Shown here: in pieces, positions 9,271 through 17,995 of the stretch
Layout: each line of letters opens with the position of its first letter
How positions within the stretch are numbered: position 1 is the stretch's first letter
Assembly: GCF_000714935.1 (NCBI RefSeq)
Contig: NZ_JMIR01000010.1
Coordinates: 1 to 64,000 of the forward strand
Direction: 5' to 3'
Source: Tumebacillus flagellatus
GTDB taxonomy: Bacteria > Bacillota > Bacilli > Tumebacillales > Tumebacillaceae
Length of the DNA stretch: 64,000 nt
Position numbers and translations under genes: made by a program
The notes under the pieces: model-generated
Seen by the model: only the letters and a program-made list of their open reading frames with translations
Database searches by the model: none
Told to the model about the DNA's origin: nothing

Positions 9271-9312
9271 AAAAAGGCAGGCTCCGGTTTGGTTGTGGAG
9301 CCTGCCTTTTTT
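9271..9312. terminator. Bidirectional terminator
   Basis: AAAAAGGCAGGCTCC and GGAGCCTGCCTTTTTT form a long stem with A and T tracts on either side. It serves the minus-strand gene ending at 9311 and is a second stop for the cas operon. Confidence 0.85.
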
Positions 9313-9538
9313 ACGAAGAGCGGCGTTTTCGTGCGACCCGGCGGCCGAACTTGTCCATGAGCAGCAGGGCGAGGAACGTCCAGCCGTAGCCGATGACGCC
9401 GAGCAGCCAGAGCGGGGACGAGTCGCCCGCGCTCTTCATGCGCCACCAGAGCGCAGTTCCGGCGACGGTGATGAGAAATGATACGTAGGTGAGGAGGTTT
9501 TGGAGCAGGACGCGTTGTTTTTTGGTCAGGCGTGCCAT
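9311..9538 (-). CDS. Small two-helix membrane protein
   Basis: The 75-residue product has a basic start (MARLTKKQR) and two hydrophobic segments at about residues 12-28 and 42-61, then a basic tail ending RKRRSS. I do not recognise the family. It lies 3 bp downstream of the RluA-type gene on the same strand, so the two are likely co-transcribed. Confidence 0.65.
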   Translation of the reverse strand: MARLTKKQRVLLQNLLTYVSFLITVAGTALWWRMKSAGDSSPLWLLGVIGYGWTFLALLLMDKFGRRVARKRRSS

Positions 9539-9541
9539 GCG

Positions 9542-10468
9542 TTAGTTTCCTTCTTTCAAATAGGCTTGCAGGGACGCGAGGTCCGGCGGAAGCGGAGCGT
9601 CAAACGTCAGGACTTCGCCTGTGGTCGGGTGTGTCAGCGTCAAGCGCGCGGCGTGCAGAGCTTGGCGTTTGATGAGTTCCAGGCCGACGCTCCCGTATTG
9701 ACGGTCGCCGAGCAGGGGGTGTCCGATGTGCGTCATGTGCACGCGAATTTGGTGCGTGCGGCCCGTTTCCAGTTCGAGGTGGACGAGGGTGGCGTTGTCA
9801 TAGCGCTCGCGGACGAGATAGCGGGTCAGGGCAAATTCGCCCGCATTCGGGCGGACGGCGCGCAGGTTCGGGTCGAGTTTGTTTTTTCCGATCGGGGCGT
9901 CGATGACGCCGGAGTCTTCGGAGATCGTGCCGTCGACGATCGCGAGGTATTCGCGCTTCAGTTCGCGCTCGCGCAGTTGGCGGTCGAGATGCTGATGGGC
10001 GAACGCGGTTTTGGCGACGACGAGCAGGCCGGACGTGTCGCGGTCGATGCGGTGCACCGGGCGAACTTTGGCGGAGAGGCCTTGCTGTTGGTAGTGGTAG
10101 GCGAGGCCGTGTGAAAGCGTGCCGGTCTGCTGCGGGCTCGTCGGGTGGACGAGCAGGAACGGCGGTTTGTTCAACACGAGCAGGTCGGCGTCTTCGAAGA
10201 GGATGTTGAGCGGCATCTCGACAGGTTCGAGGCCCGCTTCTTCCTCAAATGACAGCGCGGCGCGAACGACATCGCCGACGCGGACTTTTTTGCTGAGGAA
10301 GGCAGGCTTGCGGTTGAGTTGAATGCCCTTGCTGCGCGTAAGTTTTTGGATCATGCGGCGGGAGATCGAGAGGGTGCCGGTCAGGACGTCCTCGACGGTT
10401 TGTCCTGCTTCGGATTCGGTTATAGTGTGTTCCACCCAGCGGCGGGATATAGTATTGGTTTCTGACAT
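9542..10468 (-). CDS. RluA-family pseudouridine synthase
   Basis: The 308-residue enzyme would isomerise specific uridines in rRNA or tRNA. It has an S4-like N terminus (about residues 10-75, with SRRMIQKLTRSKGIQLN) and then the catalytic domain. The motif HRIDRDTSG at 139-147 holds the catalytic aspartate D142, and RTHQIRVHM and HPLLGDRQYG are the later family motifs. Length and domains fit the RluD/YjbO/YhcT group; which uridine it modifies cannot be told from the sequence. Confidence 0.92.
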   Translation of the reverse strand: MSETNTISRRWVEHTITESEAGQTVEDVLTGTLSISRRMIQKLTRSKGIQLNRKPAFLSKKVRVGDVVRAALSFEEEAGLEPVEMPLNILFEDADLLVLNKPPFLLVHPTSPQQTGTLSHGLAYHYQQQGLSAKVRPVHRIDRDTSGLLVVAKTAFAHQHLDRQLRERELKREYLAIVDGTISEDSGVIDAPIGKNKLDPNLRAVRPNAGEFALTRYLVRERYDNATLVHLELETGRTHQIRVHMTHIGHPLLGDRQYGSVGLELIKRQALHAARLTLTHPTTGEVLTFDAPLPPDLASLQAYLKEGN

Positions 10469-10488
10469 AGGGTTGGGCCTCCGGTGGT

Positions 10489-11181
10489 TCAGGGTCTGTT
10501 GTGGCGTGATTTGGCTTGGTAAGTTTCCGTTTCGAAGCAGTGCGGACTGGTTCCGGGGTATGCTTCGTTGAAGCGGCGGATCATGTCGGGGTCGTCGCGG
10601 AAAACGGTGACCCAGACGGACCAGTAGCCGCTTTCTTTGGCGAGGTCGGTGATGATTTGGCGGTACTGTTTATCATCGGGACGTTGAGACAGCTCACGGT
10701 GGTAGCGGAGCGCCATCTGATATTTGGTATGACGATTGCGGAGACGGCGATCTGAACTCTCGTGCGGTAAGGGAATTTTGTCGAGACCGACGAGTTGGAG
10801 CATGTTTTGGGCTTGGGTGTGCATCGGCGTGAGAGCTGCAAGGACGCGACCGTCCGGATTGTATGTAAAGGCGAGATGCGTGTCATCTGAGTCCGGCCAA
10901 ACATAGTCCGGGAGATGGACATCTTCATCTTCATCTCCTTTGGTAGGGTTGCAGTTCGGGCAGGCGAGCAAAAAATTCTCCCACGTTCGTTCGAGTTGCG
11001 GGTGCCTCGATTTGGGTTTGACGTGTTCGACGGCCAAACCCGATTCCAGCTTCATTTCGCAGTACGAACAGTATTCGCCTAAGTGGTCGATTAAATGAAT
11101 GCGGGCGTCTGAGTAGTGAGAGAAAGAGACGGCGATGCCGTTAGGGTTCACAGGATGAGTCCCGCGTTCGATAGGTCTCAT
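10489..11181 (-). CDS. HNH nuclease of a Septu-like defence pair (PtuB-like)
   Basis: The 230-residue protein opens MRPIERG and has an HNH/zinc-finger core: C38-x2-C41, VEHVKPKS with H53, N69 and C74-x2-C77. This is the arrangement of HNH nucleases coupled to AAA ATPases, including PtuB of Septu and retron-linked nucleases. Its ATG overlaps the ATPase stop (ATGA, 11178-11181), which implies translational coupling and a joint complex. No reverse transcriptase or ncRNA is seen nearby, so Septu fits better than a retron. The role, cutting nucleic acid upon infection, is inferred from the family. Confidence 0.8.
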   Translation of the reverse strand: MRPIERGTHPVNPNGIAVSFSHYSDARIHLIDHLGEYCSYCEMKLESGLAVEHVKPKSRHPQLERTWENFLLACPNCNPTKGDEDEDVHLPDYVWPDSDDTHLAFTYNPDGRVLAALTPMHTQAQNMLQLVGLDKIPLPHESSDRRLRNRHTKYQMALRYHRELSQRPDDKQYRQIITDLAKESGYWSVWVTVFRDDPDMIRRFNEAYPGTSPHCFETETYQAKSRHNRP

Positions 11182-12509
11182 TGTTTGTCTCTCCTGAGCA
11201 GGCGGAGACGTTCTAGTTCCAAGATCGCGTGGAAGGAGATGTCGTCGCTGAAGAGTGAGTCGAGTTCGTCGATCTCGTCTTTGGTTGTTTGGATTTGGCG
11301 TTCCAGCTCTGCGCGTTGTGTTTCGTCTTCGGTGGCGCTGAGTTGGTCGATGAGCAGGTAGTAGGTTTTGGTTTTTTCGTAGAGGCGGTGGAGTTTTTCG
11401 CTTCGTTGGACCTTATCTACGCCCATGACATATTCCGTGATATCCTCAATGCTTTTATTGACGTAATCAGCAGGTGAAACCACCTTTGCTTCAACATCTT
11501 CGTCGAGCACGCGCAGTTCGCCCTCCTCTAAGGATTGCACGATGAAAGGGGAGTGCGTGGTTACAATAAATTGCACGTTCGGGAAGGTGTTCTTCAAGTC
11601 CTCAACAATATGACGTTGCCACTTCGGGTGCAGGTGCAAGTCGATTTCGTCGATCAAGACGATGCCGGACGTTCGTAGATGATCTTCCATAAAAGGATTC
11701 AACACCGCCATGCGGTGTGCGATGTCCGCCACGAGACCCATTGTGTTACGATAGCCGTCGCTGAGAAGACGGAGCGGGATTTGGTCGCCGTTCTCCAAAA
11801 AGACTTGGATCTCGTCGCGGAGGGGGTCGTAGTCAATTTTTTCTACGCCAAGTTTGTTCATGCAACTGACAATGGCGCGGCGGACGGATTCGAGGACTTT
11901 TAACGGTTCGCGCCGTTTAATTTCGGCAATGGACATCTGGATGAACCATTTTGTAAAAAACGACTCGTTCGCGTTAGGATTGAGGTAGTTTCGGTATCCT
12001 TCGAGTCGAGAGCCTGGTGAATAGGGGGAATTAACCAAGTCTTCATTTTGGCTCCATAAACGAGAGGTCCTAAAAAACGAAAATATTGGTAGTTTGACAC
12101 TTTCACCGGACAGAATCTTCCTTCCAAGTGCTTCCGCATTGGAATAGACTTCATAAATGAGATCAACACCTAAGTGCGTATTTCTTTCTTCCTTCAAAAC
12201 CATTGCGTCTACCATTTGATTGTCTATCGAGGAACAAAAGTGTACATAAGAAGGGTATTGGGGCTCCAATGTAGGAATTTCTCCATGCTGGAATTTTTTT
12301 AATCGTACTTCCTCGGGTTCAATCTCCCGCAAATCTGCATTTTTGACTAAAGCATTCGCAAACGCCCCAATCGCCACCGAAACTCCTTCCAGTACCGCCG
12401 TCTTCCCCGAAGCATTATCTCCGACCAATACCGTAAACTGCGGGTGGAACGAAATTTCTTTTTCCCGAAAACCATGAAAATTTTCGAGTTTCATCCACTC
12501 GATCTTCAT
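11178..12509 (-). CDS. AAA/ABC-type ATPase of a Septu-like defence pair (PtuA-like)
   Basis: The 443-residue ATPase has Walker A GDNASGKT at 30-37, an LSDGYR signature at 247-252, Walker B IVLIDEID at 281-288 followed by LHLHPKWQ, and TTHSPF at 315-320, all typical of the SMC/ABC-like AAA_15/AAA_21 group. The last 90 residues are charged and probably form a coiled coil that holds the HNH partner. It is encoded directly upstream of and overlapping the HNH gene, the Septu order. Its promoter must lie in the 249-bp region shared with the divergent HTH-TPR gene. Confidence 0.82.
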   Translation of the reverse strand: MKIEWMKLENFHGFREKEISFHPQFTVLVGDNASGKTAVLEGVSVAIGAFANALVKNADLREIEPEEVRLKKFQHGEIPTLEPQYPSYVHFCSSIDNQMVDAMVLKEERNTHLGVDLIYEVYSNAEALGRKILSGESVKLPIFSFFRTSRLWSQNEDLVNSPYSPGSRLEGYRNYLNPNANESFFTKWFIQMSIAEIKRREPLKVLESVRRAIVSCMNKLGVEKIDYDPLRDEIQVFLENGDQIPLRLLSDGYRNTMGLVADIAHRMAVLNPFMEDHLRTSGIVLIDEIDLHLHPKWQRHIVEDLKNTFPNVQFIVTTHSPFIVQSLEEGELRVLDEDVEAKVVSPADYVNKSIEDITEYVMGVDKVQRSEKLHRLYEKTKTYYLLIDQLSATEDETQRAELERQIQTTKDEIDELDSLFSDDISFHAILELERLRLLRRDKQ

Positions 12510-12674
12510 GCGATCAACTCCGAATTTGGTTTCTTACTCCCCAGTGTATCCTTTTCAAAACGAAAAGAGCAACCAGAAGTGTAAGCAGGAGGAAAACCGC
12601 GGCAATAGGCGTTCACTCAAAAAATAACCTCTCTCCTCTTGTGAAATTTTTTTCCTCAACTGTCACAAAAATAG

Positions 12675-12703
12675 TATTCAAACCTTTTATGTCTTGCTAT
12701 AAT
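12675..12703 (+). promoter_or_regulatory. Extended -10 promoter of the HTH-TPR regulator
   Basis: TGCTATAAT at 12695-12703 is an extended -10 with a perfect TATAAT; TATTCA at 12675-12680 is a weak -35 at 17 bp. It points to the gene starting at 12759. The weak -35 leaves room for activation. Confidence 0.6.
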
Positions 12704-12758
12704 TACTATTGTATTTATTTACTTCCATACATACCCTTCGACAGAGAGGTAATAGACA

Positions 12759-13943
12759 TTGACTGAGTCTAGATTCGAAGAGAAATTCGGAAACCCTGTA
12801 CCAATCTTTCGTCGCATAAGCGAAATCATGGAGAGCAAACGAATGTCGCTTCGTTCTCTTGGAAAGTTATTAGAATGTCACGATCCTGAAGAAACGATGT
12901 GTCGTGAAACGCTACGGAAAATCATGAAGGGAGCAAGGCATTGCCGCCCCTCGGAAGTGGGGAAATTCGCGAAAGCATTCGGTGTTACAGTCGAACGGCT
13001 GAAACAGACTGACACCGAAAATTTGGTTTCCGATATCCGCCGCTCGATCGAACGAAAGGATGACCTGCAGCGTGCAAAAAAGCTATGCGAGTATTACGTT
13101 TCTATTGCGTTGGGGTTATCGGAAAAGTGTGACGCCTTAAACTACCTTGCGCATGTTGTTTTTGAGTTAGGTGACTATGAAGAAGCCCATAAACTATGGA
13201 ACTCGGCTTTTGGAATCTCGAAAGTCATCGCTGAGAAGTACGGCGCAACGCAACGACTTTATGCGGTTCTACTCAAATTGATGGTGTCCTACACAACTCG
13301 AAAGCGGTTCACCGAATTGGCTGGCGTTCTTGCAACGGTCGAGGAGGTCTTCCACTCCGACCATGAAAAAATGGGTGTCATTTACCACTCAAAGGCAATG
13401 ATTGCGGAGCAGTTTAACAATACAAACCAAACCCGTGAGTATCTGACGAGATCACTCTCAGAATTGGAACTTACAGGGATGCGTAACCATATTGGCAGAG
13501 CACAAGTGAATTTGGGCTACTTCGAGTTCAAAAATCGGAATTACAACAAGGCAAGAGGGCACTTCGATGAAGCGATTCAAAATCTTCTTGGTGATGCTCA
13601 GATTCTGCCGATCGCGGTAAAAGAGTATGCGAAGGTACTCATTAAGTTGGAGGAATTTGGACGAGCTGTTGAGATGATTGAGGAGCACTACCATCTCGTC
13701 CAAGAGAGAGGAGAGCTGAAGGGGAAATACGACATTCTCCTGACGCTTGCAAATCATGACATCCGTTACGCGGAGAAAGTCGCTGTTACTGCAAGTGCAG
13801 GTAAAACAGTTCGGGCACTTGCTTGTCGAGTGCTTATCAATCATTTTAGTGTTTTGGGTGATTCTGTCGCGTTAATGAAATATTATAGAATGGAGAAGAA
13901 GATTCTAGAGGCAACTGACATCTTGCATATGGAGGAGTTTTAG
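12759..13943 (+). CDS. HTH-TPR peptide-sensing regulator (RRNPP type)
   Basis: The 394-residue protein has an N-terminal helix-turn-helix domain (about residues 12-80; SLRSLGKLL, then ETLRKIMKG) and a helical TPR-like remainder (about 85-380; ALNYLAHVVFELGDYEEAHKLW, AQVNLGYFEFKNRNYNKARGHF). That architecture and length match RRNPP regulators such as PlcR, NprR and AimR, which change DNA binding when a short imported peptide occupies the TPR groove. TTG start with GAGAGG upstream. The next gene, overlapping its translation signals, encodes a small secreted peptide, the usual RRNPP arrangement. It is divergent from the Septu-like pair. The regulated promoters are unknown. Confidence 0.85.
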   Translation: MTESRFEEKFGNPVPIFRRISEIMESKRMSLRSLGKLLECHDPEETMCRETLRKIMKGARHCRPSEVGKFAKAFGVTVERLKQTDTENLVSDIRRSIERKDDLQRAKKLCEYYVSIALGLSEKCDALNYLAHVVFELGDYEEAHKLWNSAFGISKVIAEKYGATQRLYAVLLKLMVSYTTRKRFTELAGVLATVEEVFHSDHEKMGVIYHSKAMIAEQFNNTNQTREYLTRSLSELELTGMRNHIGRAQVNLGYFEFKNRNYNKARGHFDEAIQNLLGDAQILPIAVKEYAKVLIKLEEFGRAVEMIEEHYHLVQERGELKGKYDILLTLANHDIRYAEKVAVTASAGKTVRALACRVLINHFSVLGDSVALMKYYRMEKKILEATDILHMEEF

Positions 13944-14108
13944 TTGAAACGTGCCCTCGGTTTTGTCTGTGCAGTAGCTGTTTTTGTTTCAATACTGGGA
14001 CTGCTTTCCCAATCGTATCAAGCTGAATATGTGCCGATTGTGCCGAACAGCCAACATGTGGCGGAGTATGTCCCAATTGTTCCTTCAATCGCAGGCAACT
14101 GGGCCTAA
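13944..14108 (+). CDS. Putative quorum-sensing pro-peptide with a duplicated octapeptide
   Basis: The 54-residue ORF starts at a TTG directly after the regulator's stop codon; GGAGGAG at 13931-13937 lies inside the regulator gene. Residues 1-22 are a signal sequence: basic KR, then a hydrophobic core ending GLLS. The exported part contains AEYVPIVP at residues 27-34 and again at 40-47. The two copies differ in six of eight codons, all synonymously, so the octapeptide is under protein-level selection. It has the layout of Phr/NprX/AimP-type precursors. The mature length and processing sites are not known; AEYVPIVP or part of it is the obvious candidate ligand of the upstream regulator. Confidence 0.85.
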   Translation: MKRALGFVCAVAVFVSILGLLSQSYQAEYVPIVPNSQHVAEYVPIVPSIAGNWA

Positions 14109-14142
14109 CACACAAGGAATGCGACCTATTTGTCTTCAGAAT

Positions 14143-14175
14143 AAAGACCTTGTGCCCTAGTGGAACAAGGTCTTT
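14143..14175 (+). terminator. Terminator of the regulator-peptide operon
   Basis: AAAGACCTTGT and ACAAGGTCTTT pair around a short loop. The T run is short (TTT then ACG), but the stem is long and lies 35 bp after the peptide gene; it may also serve the convergent gene ending at 14193. Confidence 0.7.
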
Positions 14176-14192
14176 ACGCTTGCCTTATAGTC

Positions 14193-15437
14193 TCATGAGG
14201 ATTTCAAAATCTCTTCCACCAGAGCCTCTGCGTTCGTTTCCGAAACGCCTGCATGCCCGTATCTCTCCCGCATGTAAACATTCGTCAACTCCAACAGCTC
14301 CGTTTTCACCTCCGGCATTTCAGGAGAAAGCCGCTCCACAAACTCCAACGGCGTCTCATCCCTCCTCCGCTCAAACCCCTTCCGCTCCATCGCCTGCAAA
14401 AACTCGCGGTACAACCGCCGAATCTCCGTCAATGTCGGATCTTCCTCATCCCAAACAGGGGAGGGGGGAGCTTCAATCGGCTGGCTCATAAACTCCCGCG
14501 TGGTCACGACATAATCCTCTGCCGAAACAGCCACCCTCCGCCGCGCACCCCGCCTCAACTTCCACAGCAGCCAACCTCCAACCACCCCCGCCAGAATCAA
14601 CAGGGTCAACTCCAACCCGGCGGTATTCCACTCCACCGTTTGCCCCGAATCCCCCAATTGATCAAACGAATTCGCAGCATTCTGCGAGTCGATCTCTGTG
14701 ATCGCCCAATGAATGTGATACCGCTCCAGAAAAAACTGCAACACATGCCCCACCACATACACAACCGGAAACAGCAGCACATCCAACACGGCATACACCG
14801 CGTCCCGCAAGGCGCTCCCGCCCGCGTTCAAACACCAAAACAACAACCCGACCCCCGCCAGCAAATACACCAGCCGGGCAACAGGCTGCCTCCGCTCCTT
14901 CAACTCCAACTTCGCCTGCCGTTCTGCCTGAAACGACGCCGACAGCGCGACCAACCGCAAGCCCGCAAACGCCGTCAAAAAAGGCACCACCGCCTGCCTC
15001 CACGCATCATCCGCCCCGTGCCCACCGATCGAAGTCACGAAATAGAGCGCCAAAATCGCCCCCGCGTCCACTTTCGACTGTTCCCGCAACTCATAGTTTA
15101 ACTGCGAACCGCTTCTCTCCAACTGATGCAACTGATGCAACCGGTACAACAACAAAGCTCCCCACACCAACAAATTCAGCGTCGGAACTCCTGCAAACCC
15201 GTCGTACCGCACCCACAGCCAAGCAACGCCGCCAACCAGAACGGCGAACCCGTACACCAACATCCAGCGCGACACCCGAGCAGGCAGCACGCAAACAACC
15301 AAAAAAGCCCCTGCAACGCCCAGATACACAGCCAAAGCCCGGCTCCCGTTCTCCGGCAACCCGCTGCAAATCACCGCCAGCGTCAAAAAGCCGAGCACAA
15401 CGCTCCAGACTGCCGGAACCCATCCCGTACGTTTCAT
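14193..15437 (-). CDS. Multi-pass membrane protein with C-terminal DUF4129
   Basis: The 414-residue protein has about seven hydrophobic segments in residues 1-300 and a cytosolic C terminus with IRRLYREFLQAMERKG, TPLEFVERL and LTNVYMRERYG, the DUF4129 pattern. In many Bacillota this domain ends a transglutaminase-like membrane protein in MoxR/DUF58 operons; no transglutaminase core (Cys, His, Asp region) is seen here, so this is a shortened version. Its start overlaps the end of the DUF58 gene by 4 nt. Function unknown, probably a membrane partner of the MoxR ATPase. Confidence 0.75.
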   Translation of the reverse strand: MKRTGWVPAVWSVVLGFLTLAVICSGLPENGSRALAVYLGVAGAFLVVCVLPARVSRWMLVYGFAVLVGGVAWLWVRYDGFAGVPTLNLLVWGALLLYRLHQLHQLERSGSQLNYELREQSKVDAGAILALYFVTSIGGHGADDAWRQAVVPFLTAFAGLRLVALSASFQAERQAKLELKERRQPVARLVYLLAGVGLLFWCLNAGGSALRDAVYAVLDVLLFPVVYVVGHVLQFFLERYHIHWAITEIDSQNAANSFDQLGDSGQTVEWNTAGLELTLLILAGVVGGWLLWKLRRGARRRVAVSAEDYVVTTREFMSQPIEAPPSPVWDEEDPTLTEIRRLYREFLQAMERKGFERRRDETPLEFVERLSPEMPEVKTELLELTNVYMRERYGHAGVSETNAEALVEEILKSS

Positions 15438-16569
15438 GACGCCTCCTCCTGGTTCAAGACGACAACCGACACCGCCGGATCAATCCCTTGCCACACCGCG
15501 GCGTCCTCCGTCGTCGTCAAAATCAAAACCCGATGGCGATCTCCCAACAACAACCGCAACACATCTTCCAACTCGTCACTCCAATACGGCGTGATCAACA
15601 ACAGCGTCGACGCCTGCGACACCCGCTCTCGGAAAAAACGCAACAGCTCCGCATACGAACACTGCGCCTGCCGCGTCAACCCGCCGAGCAACCCCAGCAA
15701 GAGATCGAGATGCCCGGGCCCGCGATCTGCCGCCTGCAACAGCCACCCGGCCCCTTGCCAAGCGGCATTCGTGCACAGCCCGCACGAGAACTGCCGCTCC
15801 GACGCCATCCAAAGCAAAGTCGCCGCCACCCGGTACTGAAACTCCGAGACGCTCTTCACGCCGCCTGCCCAATGCGCATCAAAAAACTGAGCGTTCGGTA
15901 TCACATACAGGGTCGTCTCCGAAGTCGTCTCAAACTGCTTCACCATCAACTGATTCGACCTCGCGCTCGCCGCCCAATGAATGAAGCGGTACGGATCGCC
16001 CGCTTGATACGAACGAACGCCCTGCAACCGGCTGGCATCTTCCTGATACCATCTTTGCACAGCCGTCTCGCCGATCAATTCTTCACAACGCAACAGCAAC
16101 CCGTCCTCTGTCACCGGACGAGGACGCACGAGAAGCGACAGCGGCGTTTCCAACTCTTCAAATAAAGTAGACAACCCCAACCCGTCTCCCAATTTGATCT
16201 CCGTCTTCGTAATCCGATGCAACCCGCGCTCCGCACACAGCACGTCTTGCTGAAACGTCACGCGCTGACGGGGGAGGAGATAGGTGCGGTACACCAATTC
16301 CGTCCGCCATAATCCCCCGTGCTTGACGCCGAAGTCTGCGGCAAGTCCTTCCGGCAAGGGGATGTGCAACTCCACCAAGGGCATCGGCATCCACGAGTGA
16401 TTTTCCACCACCGTCGTCAGCCGCACCACATCGCCCGCCGTCAGAGCGGCCCGTCGACGCCGGACTGCTCGAACGTCACGCGCAGACGCTGTGAGACGGC
16501 TTTTTTCCAAAGCGAACTGTACCCCCAGACCACCAACGCGATCGAGAGCAGCAGAAACCAAACGCTCAT
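15434..16569 (-). pseudogene. DUF58 family protein, frameshifted near its start
   Basis: The long frame carries DUF58 hallmarks: GDVVRLTTVVENHSWMPMPL, then YQAGDPYRFIHWAASAR. Its own first codon (16561) has no sensible N terminus. The ATG at 16569, overlapping the moxR stop as ATGA, opens another frame reading MSVWFLLLSIALVVWGYSS and LRVTFEQSGV, the expected membrane helix and first strand, before hitting a stop. Joining the frames near 16455-16470 restores a normal DUF58 protein of about 378 residues. A one-base deletion or a sequencing error explains this. DUF58 proteins act with MoxR ATPases, probably in envelope or metal-centre assembly. Confidence 0.75.
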
Positions 16570-17528
16570 CGTCCGCTCCCGGTTTCCACCGGAACGGGGA
16601 GGCTCTGCAAAATGTCTTCGATCACAACTCCTGCTGTCGTCTGTTTCATCCGAGCCCCCGCGTTCAACACCAAGCGGTGAGCCAGCACATAAGGAGCCAA
16701 ACTCTTCACATCATCGGGAATCACGAAGTCCCGTCCGTCCATCGCGGCATACGCTTGCGCCGCCGCACCAAGCGCGATCATCGCGCGGGGAGAGGCCCCG
16801 AGCAGAACGGCAGGATGCTCGCGGGTCTGACGCACGAGGGAGAGCAGGTAGCTTTCCACCGCTTCCGAGACCAGCACGTGTCGCACCTGCTCTCGAACTT
16901 CCAAAATCGTCTGCGGATCGACCACCGCCTGCACATTCCCGGCGCTCTGTGCCTGCCCCGCACGCGACAGGCGAAATACGCGCCGCTCGTCTTCCAACTC
17001 CGGATACCCCAGCGCCAATTTCATCTGAAACCGGTCTAATTGCGCATCCGGCAACGGGAACGTGCCTTGCGATTCGATCGGATTCTGCGTCGCCATCAGA
17101 AAAAACGGCTGTTCCAACACATGGGTGTTTCCGTCCACCGTAATTTGTCCCTCCGCCATCGCTTCAAGCAGCGCCGATTGCGTGCGCGGAATGCCGCGGT
17201 TGATCTCGTCGGCCAACACGATCTGCGAAAACAACGGGCCGCGCCGGAACTGAAAGTCGCCTGCCGGTTGGTTGTACACCATCGTGCCGACCACGTCGGA
17301 CGGCAAGAGGTCCGGCGTGCATTGGATGCGGGAAAATTCACAGCCGATGCTTTGGGCGAGGGCTTTTGCCAGTGCCGTTTTTCCCGTGCCCGGCACGTCC
17401 TCCAACAACACATGACCGCCGGAAAAAAGTCCGGTGAGCAACAACCGAATCGCGTGCGTGTGACCGATGATCGACTTTGAAACTTCCTCTGCAATCGCGC
17501 TTGCTGTCTCTGCAACAGTCCTCTTCAT
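16566..17528 (-). CDS. MoxR-family AAA+ ATPase
   Basis: The 320-residue protein (from the ATG at 17528, with GGAGG 9 nt upstream) has Walker A DVPGTGKT at 44-51, Walker B IVLADEIN at 103-110, and the MoxR sequences NPIESQGTFPLPDAQLDRF and GASPRAM. MoxR ATPases act as chaperones for the assembly or activation of partner proteins, usually encoded in the same operon. Here the partners are the DUF58 and DUF4129 proteins downstream. A longer frame exists upstream, but it lacks a ribosome site and is not MoxR-like. Confidence 0.9.
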   Translation of the reverse strand: MKRTVAETASAIAEEVSKSIIGHTHAIRLLLTGLFSGGHVLLEDVPGTGKTALAKALAQSIGCEFSRIQCTPDLLPSDVVGTMVYNQPAGDFQFRRGPLFSQIVLADEINRGIPRTQSALLEAMAEGQITVDGNTHVLEQPFFLMATQNPIESQGTFPLPDAQLDRFQMKLALGYPELEDERRVFRLSRAGQAQSAGNVQAVVDPQTILEVREQVRHVLVSEAVESYLLSLVRQTREHPAVLLGASPRAMIALGAAAQAYAAMDGRDFVIPDDVKSLAPYVLAHRLVLNAGARMKQTTAGVVIEDILQSLPVPVETGSGR

Positions 17529-17594
17529 GACGGGAATCCTCCGAAAATTCGTAGTAGTAAGATATTCCCATTCTAACGGAAAACGCAGAAAAGA

Positions 17595-17630
17595 AAAACG
17601 AAAAAAGGCGGCAGTCCGCAGACCGCCGCC
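17595..17630 (-). terminator. Terminator after the DUF1540 gene
   Basis: GGCGGC at 17607-17612 pairs with GCCGCC at 17625-17630; read on the minus strand the stem is followed by TTTTTT. It separates the DUF1540 gene from moxR. Confidence 0.8.
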
Positions 17631-17647
17631 TTTCTCCACAACCCAAC

Positions 17648-17857
17648 TTACGCTTTCGCTTTGAAAGTATGGCACATGGTGCAACGGCTGTTGGCCGCGG
17701 TGTCCTTGTGCACGTTTTCACCGAGGTCGCCTCCGAACTCGGTGTTAAACTCGCGGTTGGCGTGTGCGTCGATCTCGACGAGAATCGAGTTGGCCGCACA
17801 CGCGCCGCCTTCTGCCCAATACGAACAGTTGGAAACAGAGCAACGTACTTCCGGCAT
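17648..17857 (-). CDS. DUF1540 domain protein
   Basis: The 69-residue product begins MPEVRCSVSNCSYWAEG and continues CAANSILVEID, the DUF1540 pattern with conserved cysteines and asparagine, probably a small metal-binding fold. A second cysteine pair, RCTMCHTF, lies near the C terminus. Of two possible ATGs, 17857 is 9 nt from AAAGGAG and is preferred over 17863. Function unknown; such proteins are frequent in spore formers. Confidence 0.8.
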   Translation of the reverse strand: MPEVRCSVSNCSYWAEGGACAANSILVEIDAHANREFNTEFGGDLGENVHKDTAANSRCTMCHTFKAKA

Positions 17858-17981
17858 CCACATGCACTCCTTTCAAATCAGGGTCTAGACGTAGTATGCC
17901 CAGCCGCTTCATTCCTACCCGATTCCTATATTGCTTTAACGCTTCAAAACCTTTTCGTTTCAACGTAGACGCTTGCGTGAC

Positions 17982-17995
17982 CAACCGTTCGGTTG
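17982..17995. promoter_or_regulatory. Palindrome upstream of the hppD operon
   Basis: CAACCGTTCGGTTG is a perfect 14-bp palindrome 63 bp before the hppD start. A weak TTGCGT (-35) and TTACTC (-10) flank it at about 17 bp, so it could be a repressor operator in a promoter spacer. No regulator gene is in the neighbourhood. Confidence 0.35.

Noticed and set aside
10489-12509. Retron with ATPase-HNH effector
   Set aside because: No reverse transcriptase or msr/msd-like sequence is next to the pair; the neighbours are an RluA gene and the HTH-TPR gene.
12759-14108. Phage arbitrium (AimR-AimP) system
   Set aside because: Length and layout are similar, but no phage genes lie near, and the peptide does not end in an arbitrium-like hexapeptide.
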